Shown here piece by piece: positions 52,734 to 60,394 of a DNA stretch of 64,000 nucleotides. The translations under genes and the position numbers were made by a program. Origin of the DNA: an uncultured Lachnospiraceae bacterium (lineage in GTDB: Bacteria; Bacillota; Clostridia; Lachnospirales; Lachnospiraceae); contig CAJTWA010000013.1 of NCBI GenBank assembly GCA_910580195.1, forward strand, positions 22,258 through 86,257. The letters are read 5' to 3'. Within the stretch, counting starts at the first letter, position 1. Each line of letters opens with the position of its first letter. The notes under the pieces were generated by a model. It saw only the letters and a list, made by a program, of their open reading frames with translations. It was not told the DNA's origin and searched no databases.

Positions 52734-52949
52734 GGGGCCGGACGGCAGTTCAGGGCAGCCCTTCCCCACGCAAACTGGGCAACGTTCCGGCGAACTAACT
52801 GCTAACTCCGACTAAGGGATTTCAGGAAAGCCTTCATCCCTAAGTCTGCGTAAGCAGTGGATTTCGCCTCCACTAAAAACGCCCATGAAGTGTTTGCTTA
52901 GGGGAAGGGCGACCCTGAACTGCCTGTGTATTGAAAAAAGTTTGCTGTA
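52734..52949 (-). repeat. MITE-like element, copy 2
   Basis: This is an inverted match to 38640-38862. Terminal inverted repeats are 52744-52767 and 52901-52924, with two or three mismatches between the two arms. It occupies much of the 496-bp gap between the dipeptidase and NlpC/P60 genes; the rest of that gap shows no gene. Confidence 0.88.
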
Positions 52950-53029
52950 GTACTAGAGCGTGTTTAAAAAATACCCTAGTTTCCTCTATTGATTATCTTT
53001 ATTTTAATTGAAAGGAATTAGTGATTTTT

Positions 53030-54001
53030 ATGGAGATAGGGATTGTCTGTGCAAGATCTGCTTTTCTTTATGGGGATACGCAATGCAGCAGCGTTACCGA
53101 CGAGGTTTTATCGGGATGGCCGGTAAGGATACATAGGAAGTGCGGTGGGTTATTGGAAATTGTAACCCATTATGGATATGGGGGATGGGTAAATGGTTCT
53201 GCCATCCGCAGGGTTTTGCCGGAAGAATATGGTTTCTGGGGATTTTGGGGCAGCGGGAATGTGGTTCCAAGGACTAGTTTTTTCCAGTGCCGGGAATGTC
53301 TGGAGCCTGCCATACTCTGCAAAGGGATTACGGATATTTTAAGCGGGCCAAAAGTGCAGGCCCATATCCTGTCTACCCTTTTTATGGGGAGTACGGTACT
53401 GGCTGTTGGAGAACCGCAGGATGGATGGCAACAAGTAAAGGCAGCAGGGGAAATCTGCGGGTTTGTGCCTTCCTGCTCCCTCCTGCGGTACAGCCATATG
53501 GAAAAAATACATATTTCCAAGGAAACCGATGGGTTTATCCCTTCCTGTTCCCTGATGCGCGGCGGGAAGAATGTTATCCCGCAAAAGGAACCGGGGGAAA
53601 TTACGCCAGAAACAGAGCGGCTGCTCCGTTCTTCTATCTTAAGATACGCAGAATCTTATCTGGGCACACAATACCGCTGGGGCGGGAAAAGCCATGCTGG
53701 GATTGACTGTTCCGGGCTGGCATTTATGGCATATTATATGTGCGGTATCCTCATTTACCGGGATGCTGCCATTGCAGATGGATACCCCGTCCATGAGATT
53801 CCCAGTTCCCAGATGAAGCCTGCAGACCTTTTGTATTTTCCGGGGCATGTAGCGCTTTATCTGGGGGATGGGAGATTTATCCATGCAACCGGGAACTTAA
53901 AAACCTTTGGGTGCACCATTAACAGCTTAAATGCTGGAGATCCGGATTACAGGGGGGATTTAGCGGAAAGCCTAATTGCTGTAGGGAGCATATTCCCCTG
54001 A
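53030..54001 (+). CDS. NlpC/P60 family cell-wall hydrolase with SH3-like N-terminus
   Basis: This 323-residue protein has SH3b-like segments in the first 170 residues (VTHYGYGGWVNGSAI; GEPQDGWQQVKAAGEICGFVP) and a C-terminal NlpC/P60 domain. Catalytic residues are Cys in AGIDCSGLAF and His in GHVALYLGDGRFIHATG. It would cut gamma-D-Glu-diamino-acid stem-peptide bonds. No signal peptide is seen, which fits intracellular recycling beside the M19 dipeptidase. The ATG at 53030 is favoured; an in-frame GTG nine bases upstream is part of an extended AAAGGA..GTGAT ribosome-binding site. It contains a 24-residue internal duplication (GFVPSCSLLR / GFIPSCSLMR). Confidence 0.88.
   Translation: MEIGIVCARSAFLYGDTQCSSVTDEVLSGWPVRIHRKCGGLLEIVTHYGYGGWVNGSAIRRVLPEEYGFWGFWGSGNVVPRTSFFQCRECLEPAILCKGITDILSGPKVQAHILSTLFMGSTVLAVGEPQDGWQQVKAAGEICGFVPSCSLLRYSHMEKIHISKETDGFIPSCSLMRGGKNVIPQKEPGEITPETERLLRSSILRYAESYLGTQYRWGGKSHAGIDCSGLAFMAYYMCGILIYRDAAIADGYPVHEIPSSQMKPADLLYFPGHVALYLGDGRFIHATGNLKTFGCTINSLNAGDPDYRGDLAESLIAVGSIFP
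53455..53560 (+). repeat. In-frame 72-bp duplication in the NlpC/P60 gene
   Basis: The stretches from 53461 (GTTTGTGCCTTCCTGCTCCC) and 53533 (GTTTATCCCTTCCTGTTCCC) are offset by 72 bp and encode GFVPSCSLLR and GFIPSCSLMR. Confidence 0.88.
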
Positions 54002-54068
54002 CGCCCGCAGCAAGCCCAATTGCCCCAGCTTGCCACAAGCCATTCTGCCGCCTTGATTCCTATCCCAG

Positions 54069-54238
54069 CCCATAAACCACCATACGGCCTGCGGGGCTTT
54101 TCCCCTACGCAAAGCCCATAAACTACTCTACAGCCTGTTTTTTCCTAAGCCAAGCCCTTAAACCATTCTACGGCCCACGGGGCTTTTTCCTAAACCAAGC
54201 CCATAAACCATTCTACGGTCTGTGGGTCATAATGGGAG
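54069..54238 (-). repeat. Four tandem copies of the aldo-keto reductase 3' end
   Basis: CCCATAAACCA-type units start at 54069, 54115, 54155 and about 54200 (periods 46, 40 and 45 bp). The 54200 unit encodes the last residues (EWFMGLV) of the reductase remnant; the others lie downstream. Confidence 0.9.
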
Positions 54239-54720
54239 AAAAACAGGCTGTTCCCTGTGTCCAGTTGTTCGATTTTCTTCATCTCTTCTTCCGAAAGGGT
54301 AAAATCAAACACGTTGAAATTTTCTTCCATCCTGTTTTTATGGACAGATTTCGGGATAACTGCCACATCATTTTGGAGCAGGAAGCGCAATGCCACCTGA
54401 GCTGCTGATTTTCCATGCTGTTCCCCAATTTCCTTCAGGACTGGGTTCTGGAAATAATTATTTTTCCCCTCGGCAAACGGCCCCCATGACATCGTTTTGG
54501 TACCATACTTTTCCATATAGCCCCGGGCTATCTTTTGCTGGTGGATGAGCAGCAGGTCAATGTAATCTGTCTGTAATTTCCCCAAAGATGCTTGTATGGA
54601 CTCTTTTGCTTTTTCATAACCGGCATTGCTAATCCAGATTTTCGTTGTAATAAATAATTCTTCCCTTGGCAGGCCGCAGCCTTGGCAAGCCCGGCCTACC
54701 CCTTCCTCAAAGAAAGATTG
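54190..54720 (-). pseudogene. Aldo-keto reductase remnant, 5'-truncated with internal deletion
   Basis: The minus-strand frame starts in the family's mid-region, EEGVGRACQGCGLPREELFITTKIW, and runs through KAKESIQASLGKLQTDYIDLLLIHQ. It then jumps straight to ARGYMEKYGTKTMSWGPFAEGKNNYF and the normal end. The first 60 or so residues, with the catalytic Asp and Tyr, are missing; a stop lies just upstream at 54721-54723. The segment between LLLIHQ and the later ..YMEKYG, normally about 50-60 residues with the conserved VSNF region, is also gone. The gene is therefore dead. The break at about 54721 meets a mobile-element remnant. Confidence 0.82.
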
Positions 54721-54781
54721 TCAAGTGTATTTGTAAACTCAATATAGAAAATGAATAAAAAATGTTACACTGGCAAAATCA

Positions 54782-55069
54782 AAAAGGCGTATCTACCATA
54801 TCCGCAATCAAAAAGCAACGGATAAGGACAGATATCTGCGCCAGCACGAAACTCAGTTTATACTTCATAACAATACGGAAAATATACTGAACCGCCTTGT
54901 CATTGACATCAAAAACCCTGATGTCAAAAAACTCCTCAGCGACTACAATACCATTTATTCATAAAAGCAAACTTTACAGAAAACCTATACATCTGCCAAG
55001 AGAAAAATTGCTGACCTTAATCGAAAGCTAGACAATCTTAACCAATATCTTAACCACAAACAAGGGTAA
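54782..55069 (+). pseudogene. Relaxase/mobilisation-protein C-terminal remnant
   Basis: A plus-strand frame reads SKRRIYHIRNQKATDKDRYL and then a helical stretch with HETQFILHNNTENILNRL. It meets an in-frame TAA at 54962-54964 and goes on (KQTLQKTYTSAKRKIADLNRKLDNL) to a stop at 55067. The pattern RYxRxHETxLxLH, then a YxxLYxxKQxLxxxY-like coiled coil, resembles the C-terminal part of MobA/VirD2-type relaxases of clostridial elements. No start or N-terminal domain remains. It points to a decayed element beside the broken reductase. Confidence 0.5.
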
Positions 55070-55519
55070 CAAGCCACTGGCCAAAATACACAATCCCTCC
55101 AAATCTGTAATAAAAAAGAGTGTATCCTAACGAGAATTTTATTTTCTTCCGTGATACACCCTCCGTAATATGCATTATTATCCGACATAAAACACATCAA
55201 TATATTAAGAAAAGCCCTTAGAATCTGCAAAGAAACTACTGGCTTTCCTTACTGTTCATCATATCTCTTAAACCTGATATATGCCCCTTCAGATTACTCT
55301 TGCAGCTTACTTTCTTCTGGAAATTCCATAAGAGCGAAATATGTTGTGGTATCTTCCTCATCACCTGTATACTCCCTACAATCAGGATACTTTCATACAA
55401 ATAAACAATAAAATGGTTTCTATGATTTTCTAACACCACATAAAAAGGATACAACAAGACATAAAGACCAATTTGTTCTGATAACTTTCATATTTAAAGT
55501 CCGAAATAATTACACCATA
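55070..55519. other. AT-rich region without a supported gene
   Basis: The region contains a possible 73-codon minus-strand frame (55236-55457) that resembles nothing I know and has no good RBS. It is probably debris between the element remnant and the carbohydrate unit. Confidence 0.4.
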
Positions 55520-57037
55520 TTACTTTACAAAATAAAGATTCGATTCCGATTCAATAAGCAATTTTCCGTCACACCATATTTGCAGTCCACATTTCCCATA
55601 TTTTTCACCCGTTTTATCCATGCAGATCACAAACGCACGTCCTTGACAAATCAGATTGCCCAGCTTGCAGTATTCCCAATTTTCCGGGATCATCGGACGG
55701 ATTTTTATCGTTCCGTTGTCCTGCGGTTCCACGCCGAATATTTTACTAATCAAAATATCGGCATAGGCAGAGTGGTTATAATCTTTCCCACGCTCATACC
55801 CTCCTTTTTCTTTTTTCCACTTCCAGCTTTCCAAAATTTTTCTGGAAAGCCATTCTCCCGTAAAAGGGTCAAGATTTTCATCCAGCCAGTTGATTCTCTC
55901 TCCATTTTCATCTATCCGATAATGAGAATGTGTATAGTGGGAAAACAGTGTAAAAAAATCCTGTTTGGTTACATAATCCTGTTGATAATCTTTCAGTACA
56001 TTTGCCATGGCGCCCAGTGTCTGTGTTGTAGCAAACGGCCAGGACGGACCATTCCACAGACACTCATGTTCAGAGTGCTCCTGCATAAAATTTTTGTGCC
56101 TCCGCTCGGCAGTTACTGGTCCAAAGGGTGCTTCAAAGCCCTGCTCATCCCTCAGATACTTCCATGCCCTTTCATACCCGGCATCCGGCAGTTCAAAAAG
56201 CCAGGGAATAAAGCCAATCTCCTCGCATACATTCCTTTCAGCATCTACACTGGAAAAATTCCAATCCATGATATCCATTTCCTTGGATTCCAACGGATAT
56301 ACCTTAAAAAAACCAATTTCTTTATCCCACAGCTTTTCCTGAATCAATTGCTTTAATTCAGCTGCCTTGTGAGAAAATTCCGCCTCGTGTTTCAGATCGC
56401 CGCATTTCCCTGCGATTTTTGCAATCGCTCTTGCATCTGCATATAAATAAGAATTAAGCGTAGGGCGCAGTCCATTTCCGCTGATGGAATATTCCATGGC
56501 ATCCCGGTCGTCAATCGACCAAAAAAGTCCGCTTTTGTGTTGATGGCTACATTCCCACTGTTCGTAATTCCGAATCAGATCCGGCAGTAATTCCATGGCA
56601 ATTTGAAAATTTCCGCAAGCCAGGCAATACTGGTACAGGGCATCTGCAATCCATGTACTGTATGACCTGACATTTCCGTTTCCACGCAGCCAGAAACGCA
56701 GATAATCCTCCATGTATGCTTTTCCGCCGCGCAGCCACCTTCCCTCATTGATATGATGTCCTGCCGCACAGTTAATGGAATTATATGCCCCTGCCCACGG
56801 CACATTCGGAAGAAATTCCGTAATAATAAATCCATCTGCCGTCTTTTTTATGTGCTTCCTGTAAACCCACCATCTGAAATACCAAGTTTCTTCCACCTCC
56901 GGATCCGAACATTCAAAGTATGGAACCTGCTCTTTCATCCATGCATAAACATCTTCATTGCCAATATACTGCCTGACAGTTTCTTCATCGTTCTTATTGA
57001 ATTTATTCACATAACCTGCTAATTTATCCTTATCCAT
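55520..57037 (-). CDS. MGH1/GH63-like (alpha/alpha)6 glycoside hydrolase
   Basis: This 505-residue cytoplasmic enzyme has no signal peptide. The alpha-toroid core shows RYFRWWVYRKH-like WYFRWWVYRKH near 55, FLPNVPWAGAYNSINCAAGHHINEGRWL, SYSTWIADALYQYCLACGN, DDRDAMEYSISGNGLRPTLNSYLYADA and LWNGPSWPFATTQTL, the last shared with GH63 and related families. The Asp of SIDDRDAME and the Glu near EHSEHECLWNG are candidate catalytic residues. A beta-strand tail follows. It is the last gene of the sugar-uptake unit and probably acts on the imported glycan. AAGGAAG precedes the ATG. Confidence 0.8.
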   Translation of the reverse strand: MDKDKLAGYVNKFNKNDEETVRQYIGNEDVYAWMKEQVPYFECSDPEVEETWYFRWWVYRKHIKKTADGFIITEFLPNVPWAGAYNSINCAAGHHINEGRWLRGGKAYMEDYLRFWLRGNGNVRSYSTWIADALYQYCLACGNFQIAMELLPDLIRNYEQWECSHQHKSGLFWSIDDRDAMEYSISGNGLRPTLNSYLYADARAIAKIAGKCGDLKHEAEFSHKAAELKQLIQEKLWDKEIGFFKVYPLESKEMDIMDWNFSSVDAERNVCEEIGFIPWLFELPDAGYERAWKYLRDEQGFEAPFGPVTAERRHKNFMQEHSEHECLWNGPSWPFATTQTLGAMANVLKDYQQDYVTKQDFFTLFSHYTHSHYRIDENGERINWLDENLDPFTGEWLSRKILESWKWKKEKGGYERGKDYNHSAYADILISKIFGVEPQDNGTIKIRPMIPENWEYCKLGNLICQGRAFVICMDKTGEKYGKCGLQIWCDGKLLIESESNLYFVK

Positions 57038-57046
57038 GCCACTTCC

Positions 57047-57877
57047 TTATCCTTTCACAGCGCCTGCTATGATACCCGAGATAATATATTTCTGCATAAA
57101 CAGGAAGAAAATAATCATCGGAAGAATGGATAGCGAAAGCGAAGTCAATGCATAATCCCACCGCATGGAGTATGCGCTGAAAAAGGAATATACAGTTGTA
57201 GTAATCGTTTTCTTTGACTCGCTTTGCAGCATAATCAGCGGAAGGGTAAAATCATTCCACATCTGCAAGGTAAACAGCACTACAATACTGCTGGTTGCCG
57301 GTTTCAGCAGCGGAAAGATGATCCTAAAAAAGGTAGCCACCTTTCCGCAGCCATCCATCTCGGCTGCCTCTTCAATTTCCTTTGGAATTGATTTAATAAA
57401 GCCCTGAAAAATAAATACTGCCATCGGACAATACAGAGGCACCAGCACCAGAATAATTCCTGCAAGGCTGTCTGTCAAACCAAGGCTTTTACAAATCTTC
57501 GCAAAAGGAAGCATAATGCTCTGGAACGGGACTGTCATGGATGCCATCAAAACCAACAAAATCACATTGCTTATTTTATTATTCCACCGTGATAATCGGT
57601 ATGCGCACATGGCGCTCAAAAGAATAGTAATGCTGATTGCAAATACACAGATCAGTACCGTATTCAAGAAAACCCTGGCATAATTCATGTTTTCCAGCAC
57701 ATATCCAAAATTCCCGAGGTAAAAGCTTTTCGGAAGCCCAAACGTATTTGTCAGAATTTCCCCTAATGGTTTGAAGGAATTTGTGAGTACAATCCATGCC
57801 GGCGAAACAAACAGTACCGCAACAAGAATCATGGCAATTTCAATTAAAATCTTTTTTATATTTACCGCTTTTCCCAT
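57047..57877 (-). CDS. Sugar ABC transporter permease, MalG type
   Basis: This 276-residue permease has six predicted helices, the EAA loop EEAAEMDGCGKVATFFRIIFPLLKP and the family end KYIISGIIAGAVKG. It overlaps the previous permease by a few bases (GTGATGGG), with AAAGGAGG upstream. It pairs with the permease at 57877-58758. No ATPase gene is present here either. Confidence 0.93.
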   Translation of the reverse strand: MGKAVNIKKILIEIAMILVAVLFVSPAWIVLTNSFKPLGEILTNTFGLPKSFYLGNFGYVLENMNYARVFLNTVLICVFAISITILLSAMCAYRLSRWNNKISNVILLVLMASMTVPFQSIMLPFAKICKSLGLTDSLAGIILVLVPLYCPMAVFIFQGFIKSIPKEIEEAAEMDGCGKVATFFRIIFPLLKPATSSIVVLFTLQMWNDFTLPLIMLQSESKKTITTTVYSFFSAYSMRWDYALTSLSLSILPMIIFFLFMQKYIISGIIAGAVKG

Positions 57878-58758
57878 CACGCTTCAACCTCCTTTGACCT
57901 TGTTAAACGTAACTGCAATATTGCAATCCCAATTACAATTAAAAATAATATAACAGCCTTTGCTTCTGCATACCCCATTCGGTTATTTTGATAACCCTCT
58001 GTATAGATATCCAACGCAAGGCTTGTCGTCTGCCTTCCGGGGCCGCCTTCTGTCAATGAAAGGTTCAAATCAAACTGCCTGAAAGACTGCGATACAACCA
58101 TAAACAGGTTTACACCGATTGTTGGAACCATTAACGGCAGCGTGACCTTAAAGAATTGCTGAACCTTATTTGCGCCATCAATCGCAGCCGCTTCCAAAAG
58201 GCTTGTATCCACCAGCTGAAGCCCGGATAAATAGAGAATCATGATATAGCCAACTCCTTGCCACATGGCTACAATCACTGTCGCAACAATAGAAGCATTT
58301 CCCCCGCCAAGCCAGCTGATATTAAAAAAGCTCCAGCCAGTCGCTTTATAAATTGCCGAAAATCCCTGATTAAATATAAAACGCCAAATATATCCGACAA
58401 TCAACATACTGATTACATTTGGAATGAAGAAACAGGTCCTTAAAAATTTTGTACATTTCAGTTTTGAATTTACAACAAGCGCCAAAAGAAATGCCAAAAC
58501 ATTTGTACATATCACATTCAATACCACATATTTTAATGTAAATCCCAATGATATAAAATAATCTGGATCGTTGGTAAACAATTTTATGTAATTTTTAAAC
58601 CCAATAAAATTTTTTGTTTTGCTGATTCCGTCCCAATCAAAAAGCGAATAATAAACACCTTCCACTAACGGCAATATAAAGAAAACAAAATATAAGGCCA
58701 TCAACGGAAGCACGAAAATCACGGTTTCCTGCACCAAAGACTTCTTTTTATTTTTCAT
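57877..58758 (-). CDS. Sugar ABC transporter permease, MalF type
   Basis: This 293-residue permease starts MKNKKKSLVQETVIFVLPLMALYF. It has the EAA motif LLEAAAIDGANKVQQFFKVTLPLM and the conserved LTEGGPGRQTTSLALDIYTEGYQNNRMGYA. It is separated from the binding-protein gene by a strong hairpin that probably lowers its expression relative to the binding protein. Confidence 0.94.
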   Translation of the reverse strand: MKNKKKSLVQETVIFVLPLMALYFVFFILPLVEGVYYSLFDWDGISKTKNFIGFKNYIKLFTNDPDYFISLGFTLKYVVLNVICTNVLAFLLALVVNSKLKCTKFLRTCFFIPNVISMLIVGYIWRFIFNQGFSAIYKATGWSFFNISWLGGGNASIVATVIVAMWQGVGYIMILYLSGLQLVDTSLLEAAAIDGANKVQQFFKVTLPLMVPTIGVNLFMVVSQSFRQFDLNLSLTEGGPGRQTTSLALDIYTEGYQNNRMGYAEAKAVILFLIVIGIAILQLRLTRSKEVEA

Positions 58759-58779
58759 AAGCCACTTCTCCTTCTTTTA

Positions 58780-58811
58780 ATAAAGGCAATGCATGGACGC
58801 ATTGCCTTTAT
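58780..58811 (-). terminator. Intercistronic hairpin between binding protein and permease
   Basis: ATAAAGGCAATGC and GCATTGCCTTTAT form a perfect 13-bp stem with a six-base loop just after the binding-protein stop. On the minus strand it is followed by TAAAAGAAGG and the permease RBS, so it is probably a partial attenuator or 3'-end protector. Confidence 0.8.
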
Positions 58812-58826
58812 ACGCAGCACTAGTCG

Positions 58827-60164
58827 TTACTCTGATTTTAAGTTCGTCCACAAATCATCCAATGCATTCAATGTTGCCCCTTGGTCTCCTGCCCCTTTGG
58901 ATATATAATCCTGCAGTTTTTTCCCGGACTCATTATAATAGCCATCCGGCCACAAAGGCCATGACCAAAGGATGGTATTGCCATCTTCAATATATTTGGA
59001 AACATCCTTGGAAAGCGGATTGCTACCTTGGAAATCCATCCCTTTCATTGCAGGGATTATCTGGCACTGCTTTAGCAGGAAATCCTGTCCCGCCTCACTG
59101 GAAACCATCCAGTTCAGAATGTCTTTTGCAATCTCCGGATGCGCAGAAGTATTGGATACGTGCCATACGCCGTTCACATCCGCCGCAATCTTGGTATCTG
59201 CCGCATTATCCGTTGTAGGAAGTGCAAACAGCCCTACTTCCATATCCGGAGCAATCTCTGCAATGGTATCATATGCCCATATTCCTTCAAAAATCATTGC
59301 CTGCTCGCCCAGTGCAAATGTTGCCGCGGCTTCGTTCCAGCCTGCATCCAACGGCTTATCCTGGCCATATTCCAACATCAAATCCAAAACATCCATGATG
59401 TCCTTCATCTTTTGGGTGTCCGCTATTTTGGCAGTTCCACTGTTCAGCCCGTCAATAAAGCCGACTGCGCCGTCACCGCCTGCAAAACCATAATTAATAA
59501 ACTGCCCAAGGAGCCAGTCATCCTTGAACTGGTTTGCAAAAGGCGTAATCCCGTTCGCCTGCAATGTTTTGCACACCTGCTCCAGTTCACTGATTGTTGT
59601 CGGAACCTCTAAATTGTTTTCCGCAAAAATTTTCTTATTATATACAATCCCGTTTCCGGACATCTGCACCGGCAGGCCGACAACCGTGCCGTCCAAAGAT
59701 ACACACGCTGTCGCTCCGTCCGCAATATTATCTACAAACGGCTGATCTGACAAATCGGTGACATAATCTTTATAGGTCACAATCTCATTATATCCCGCTG
59801 TCATAAATACATCCGGCATATCCCCTGACGAAGCCTTTGTTTTTAAGACATCATAATAATCATCACCAATCACTTCCACCTCGATTGTCACATTCGGGTG
59901 CTCCTCGTGATATGCTTTCGCCATCTGTTTTACCTGATTCGTATATTCTACCTGAAACTGCATCCATCGGATTGTCACGTCCTCATCCGCTGATGCACCT
60001 CCTGAAGCTGTCGAATTTCCCGAAGCTTCTGAATCCTGAACCGAATTTTCCTTTTCCGATACGCTCCCTGCATCTGAGCCTGTCTGATTGTTTCCTGCTC
60101 CACAGCCGGCCAGCATGCCCAACGATAAAAGCGCCGACATCAGTAATGCCATTTTTCTTTTCAT
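58827..60164 (-). CDS. Sugar ABC transporter substrate-binding lipoprotein
   Basis: This 445-residue family-1 solute-binding protein has a lipoprotein signal (MKRKMALLMSALLSLGMLAGC, Cys at about 21) and then a Ser/Gly/Asn-rich linker. The core has DVTIRWMQFQVEYTNQVKQMAKAYHEEHPNVTIEVEVIG, MPDVFMTAGYNE, VYNKKIFAENNLEVP-type and GEQAMIFEGIWAYDT segments. I chose the ATG at 60164, with GGAGGG seven bases upstream; a TTG six bases earlier is less likely. It is the first gene of the minus-strand sugar unit and faces the YesMN-type regulators. Confidence 0.93.
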   Translation of the reverse strand: MKRKMALLMSALLSLGMLAGCGAGNNQTGSDAGSVSEKENSVQDSEASGNSTASGGASADEDVTIRWMQFQVEYTNQVKQMAKAYHEEHPNVTIEVEVIGDDYYDVLKTKASSGDMPDVFMTAGYNEIVTYKDYVTDLSDQPFVDNIADGATACVSLDGTVVGLPVQMSGNGIVYNKKIFAENNLEVPTTISELEQVCKTLQANGITPFANQFKDDWLLGQFINYGFAGGDGAVGFIDGLNSGTAKIADTQKMKDIMDVLDLMLEYGQDKPLDAGWNEAAATFALGEQAMIFEGIWAYDTIAEIAPDMEVGLFALPTTDNAADTKIAADVNGVWHVSNTSAHPEIAKDILNWMVSSEAGQDFLLKQCQIIPAMKGMDFQGSNPLSKDVSKYIEDGNTILWSWPLWPDGYYNESGKKLQDYISKGAGDQGATLNALDDLWTNLKSE

Positions 60165-60269
60165 TTCCAAACCCTCCTGATTTTATAAATTTCATAACCT
60201 GGCAGTAAATTTCCTGCTTTATGTATGTATTTTATCTGATTTTCCCCTTTTTGTATCCGTAGTTCCTTA

Positions 60270-60281
60270 ACCTGTACAGGT
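60270..60281. promoter_or_regulatory. 12-bp palindrome in the divergent promoter region
   Basis: ACCTGTACAGGT is a perfect palindrome, extended imperfectly to TTAACCTGTACAGGTAATT. It lies about 105 bp before the binding-protein start and 115 bp before the kinase start, so it could be an operator. AraC-type regulators usually use direct repeats, so the bound protein is unknown. Confidence 0.45.
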
Positions 60282-60394
60282 AATTTATTGATATGATGCG
60301 GATGCAGATTATCATTTTGTGCCATTGCTATATTTTATGATAAACGTTATAATCAAACTAAAATATAACAAAATAAAAAAAGGAATTAAAAAAG

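Noticed and set aside
55236..55457. A 73-codon minus-strand frame
   Set aside because: No RBS, no recognisable domain, and it sits in debris next to the relaxase remnant.
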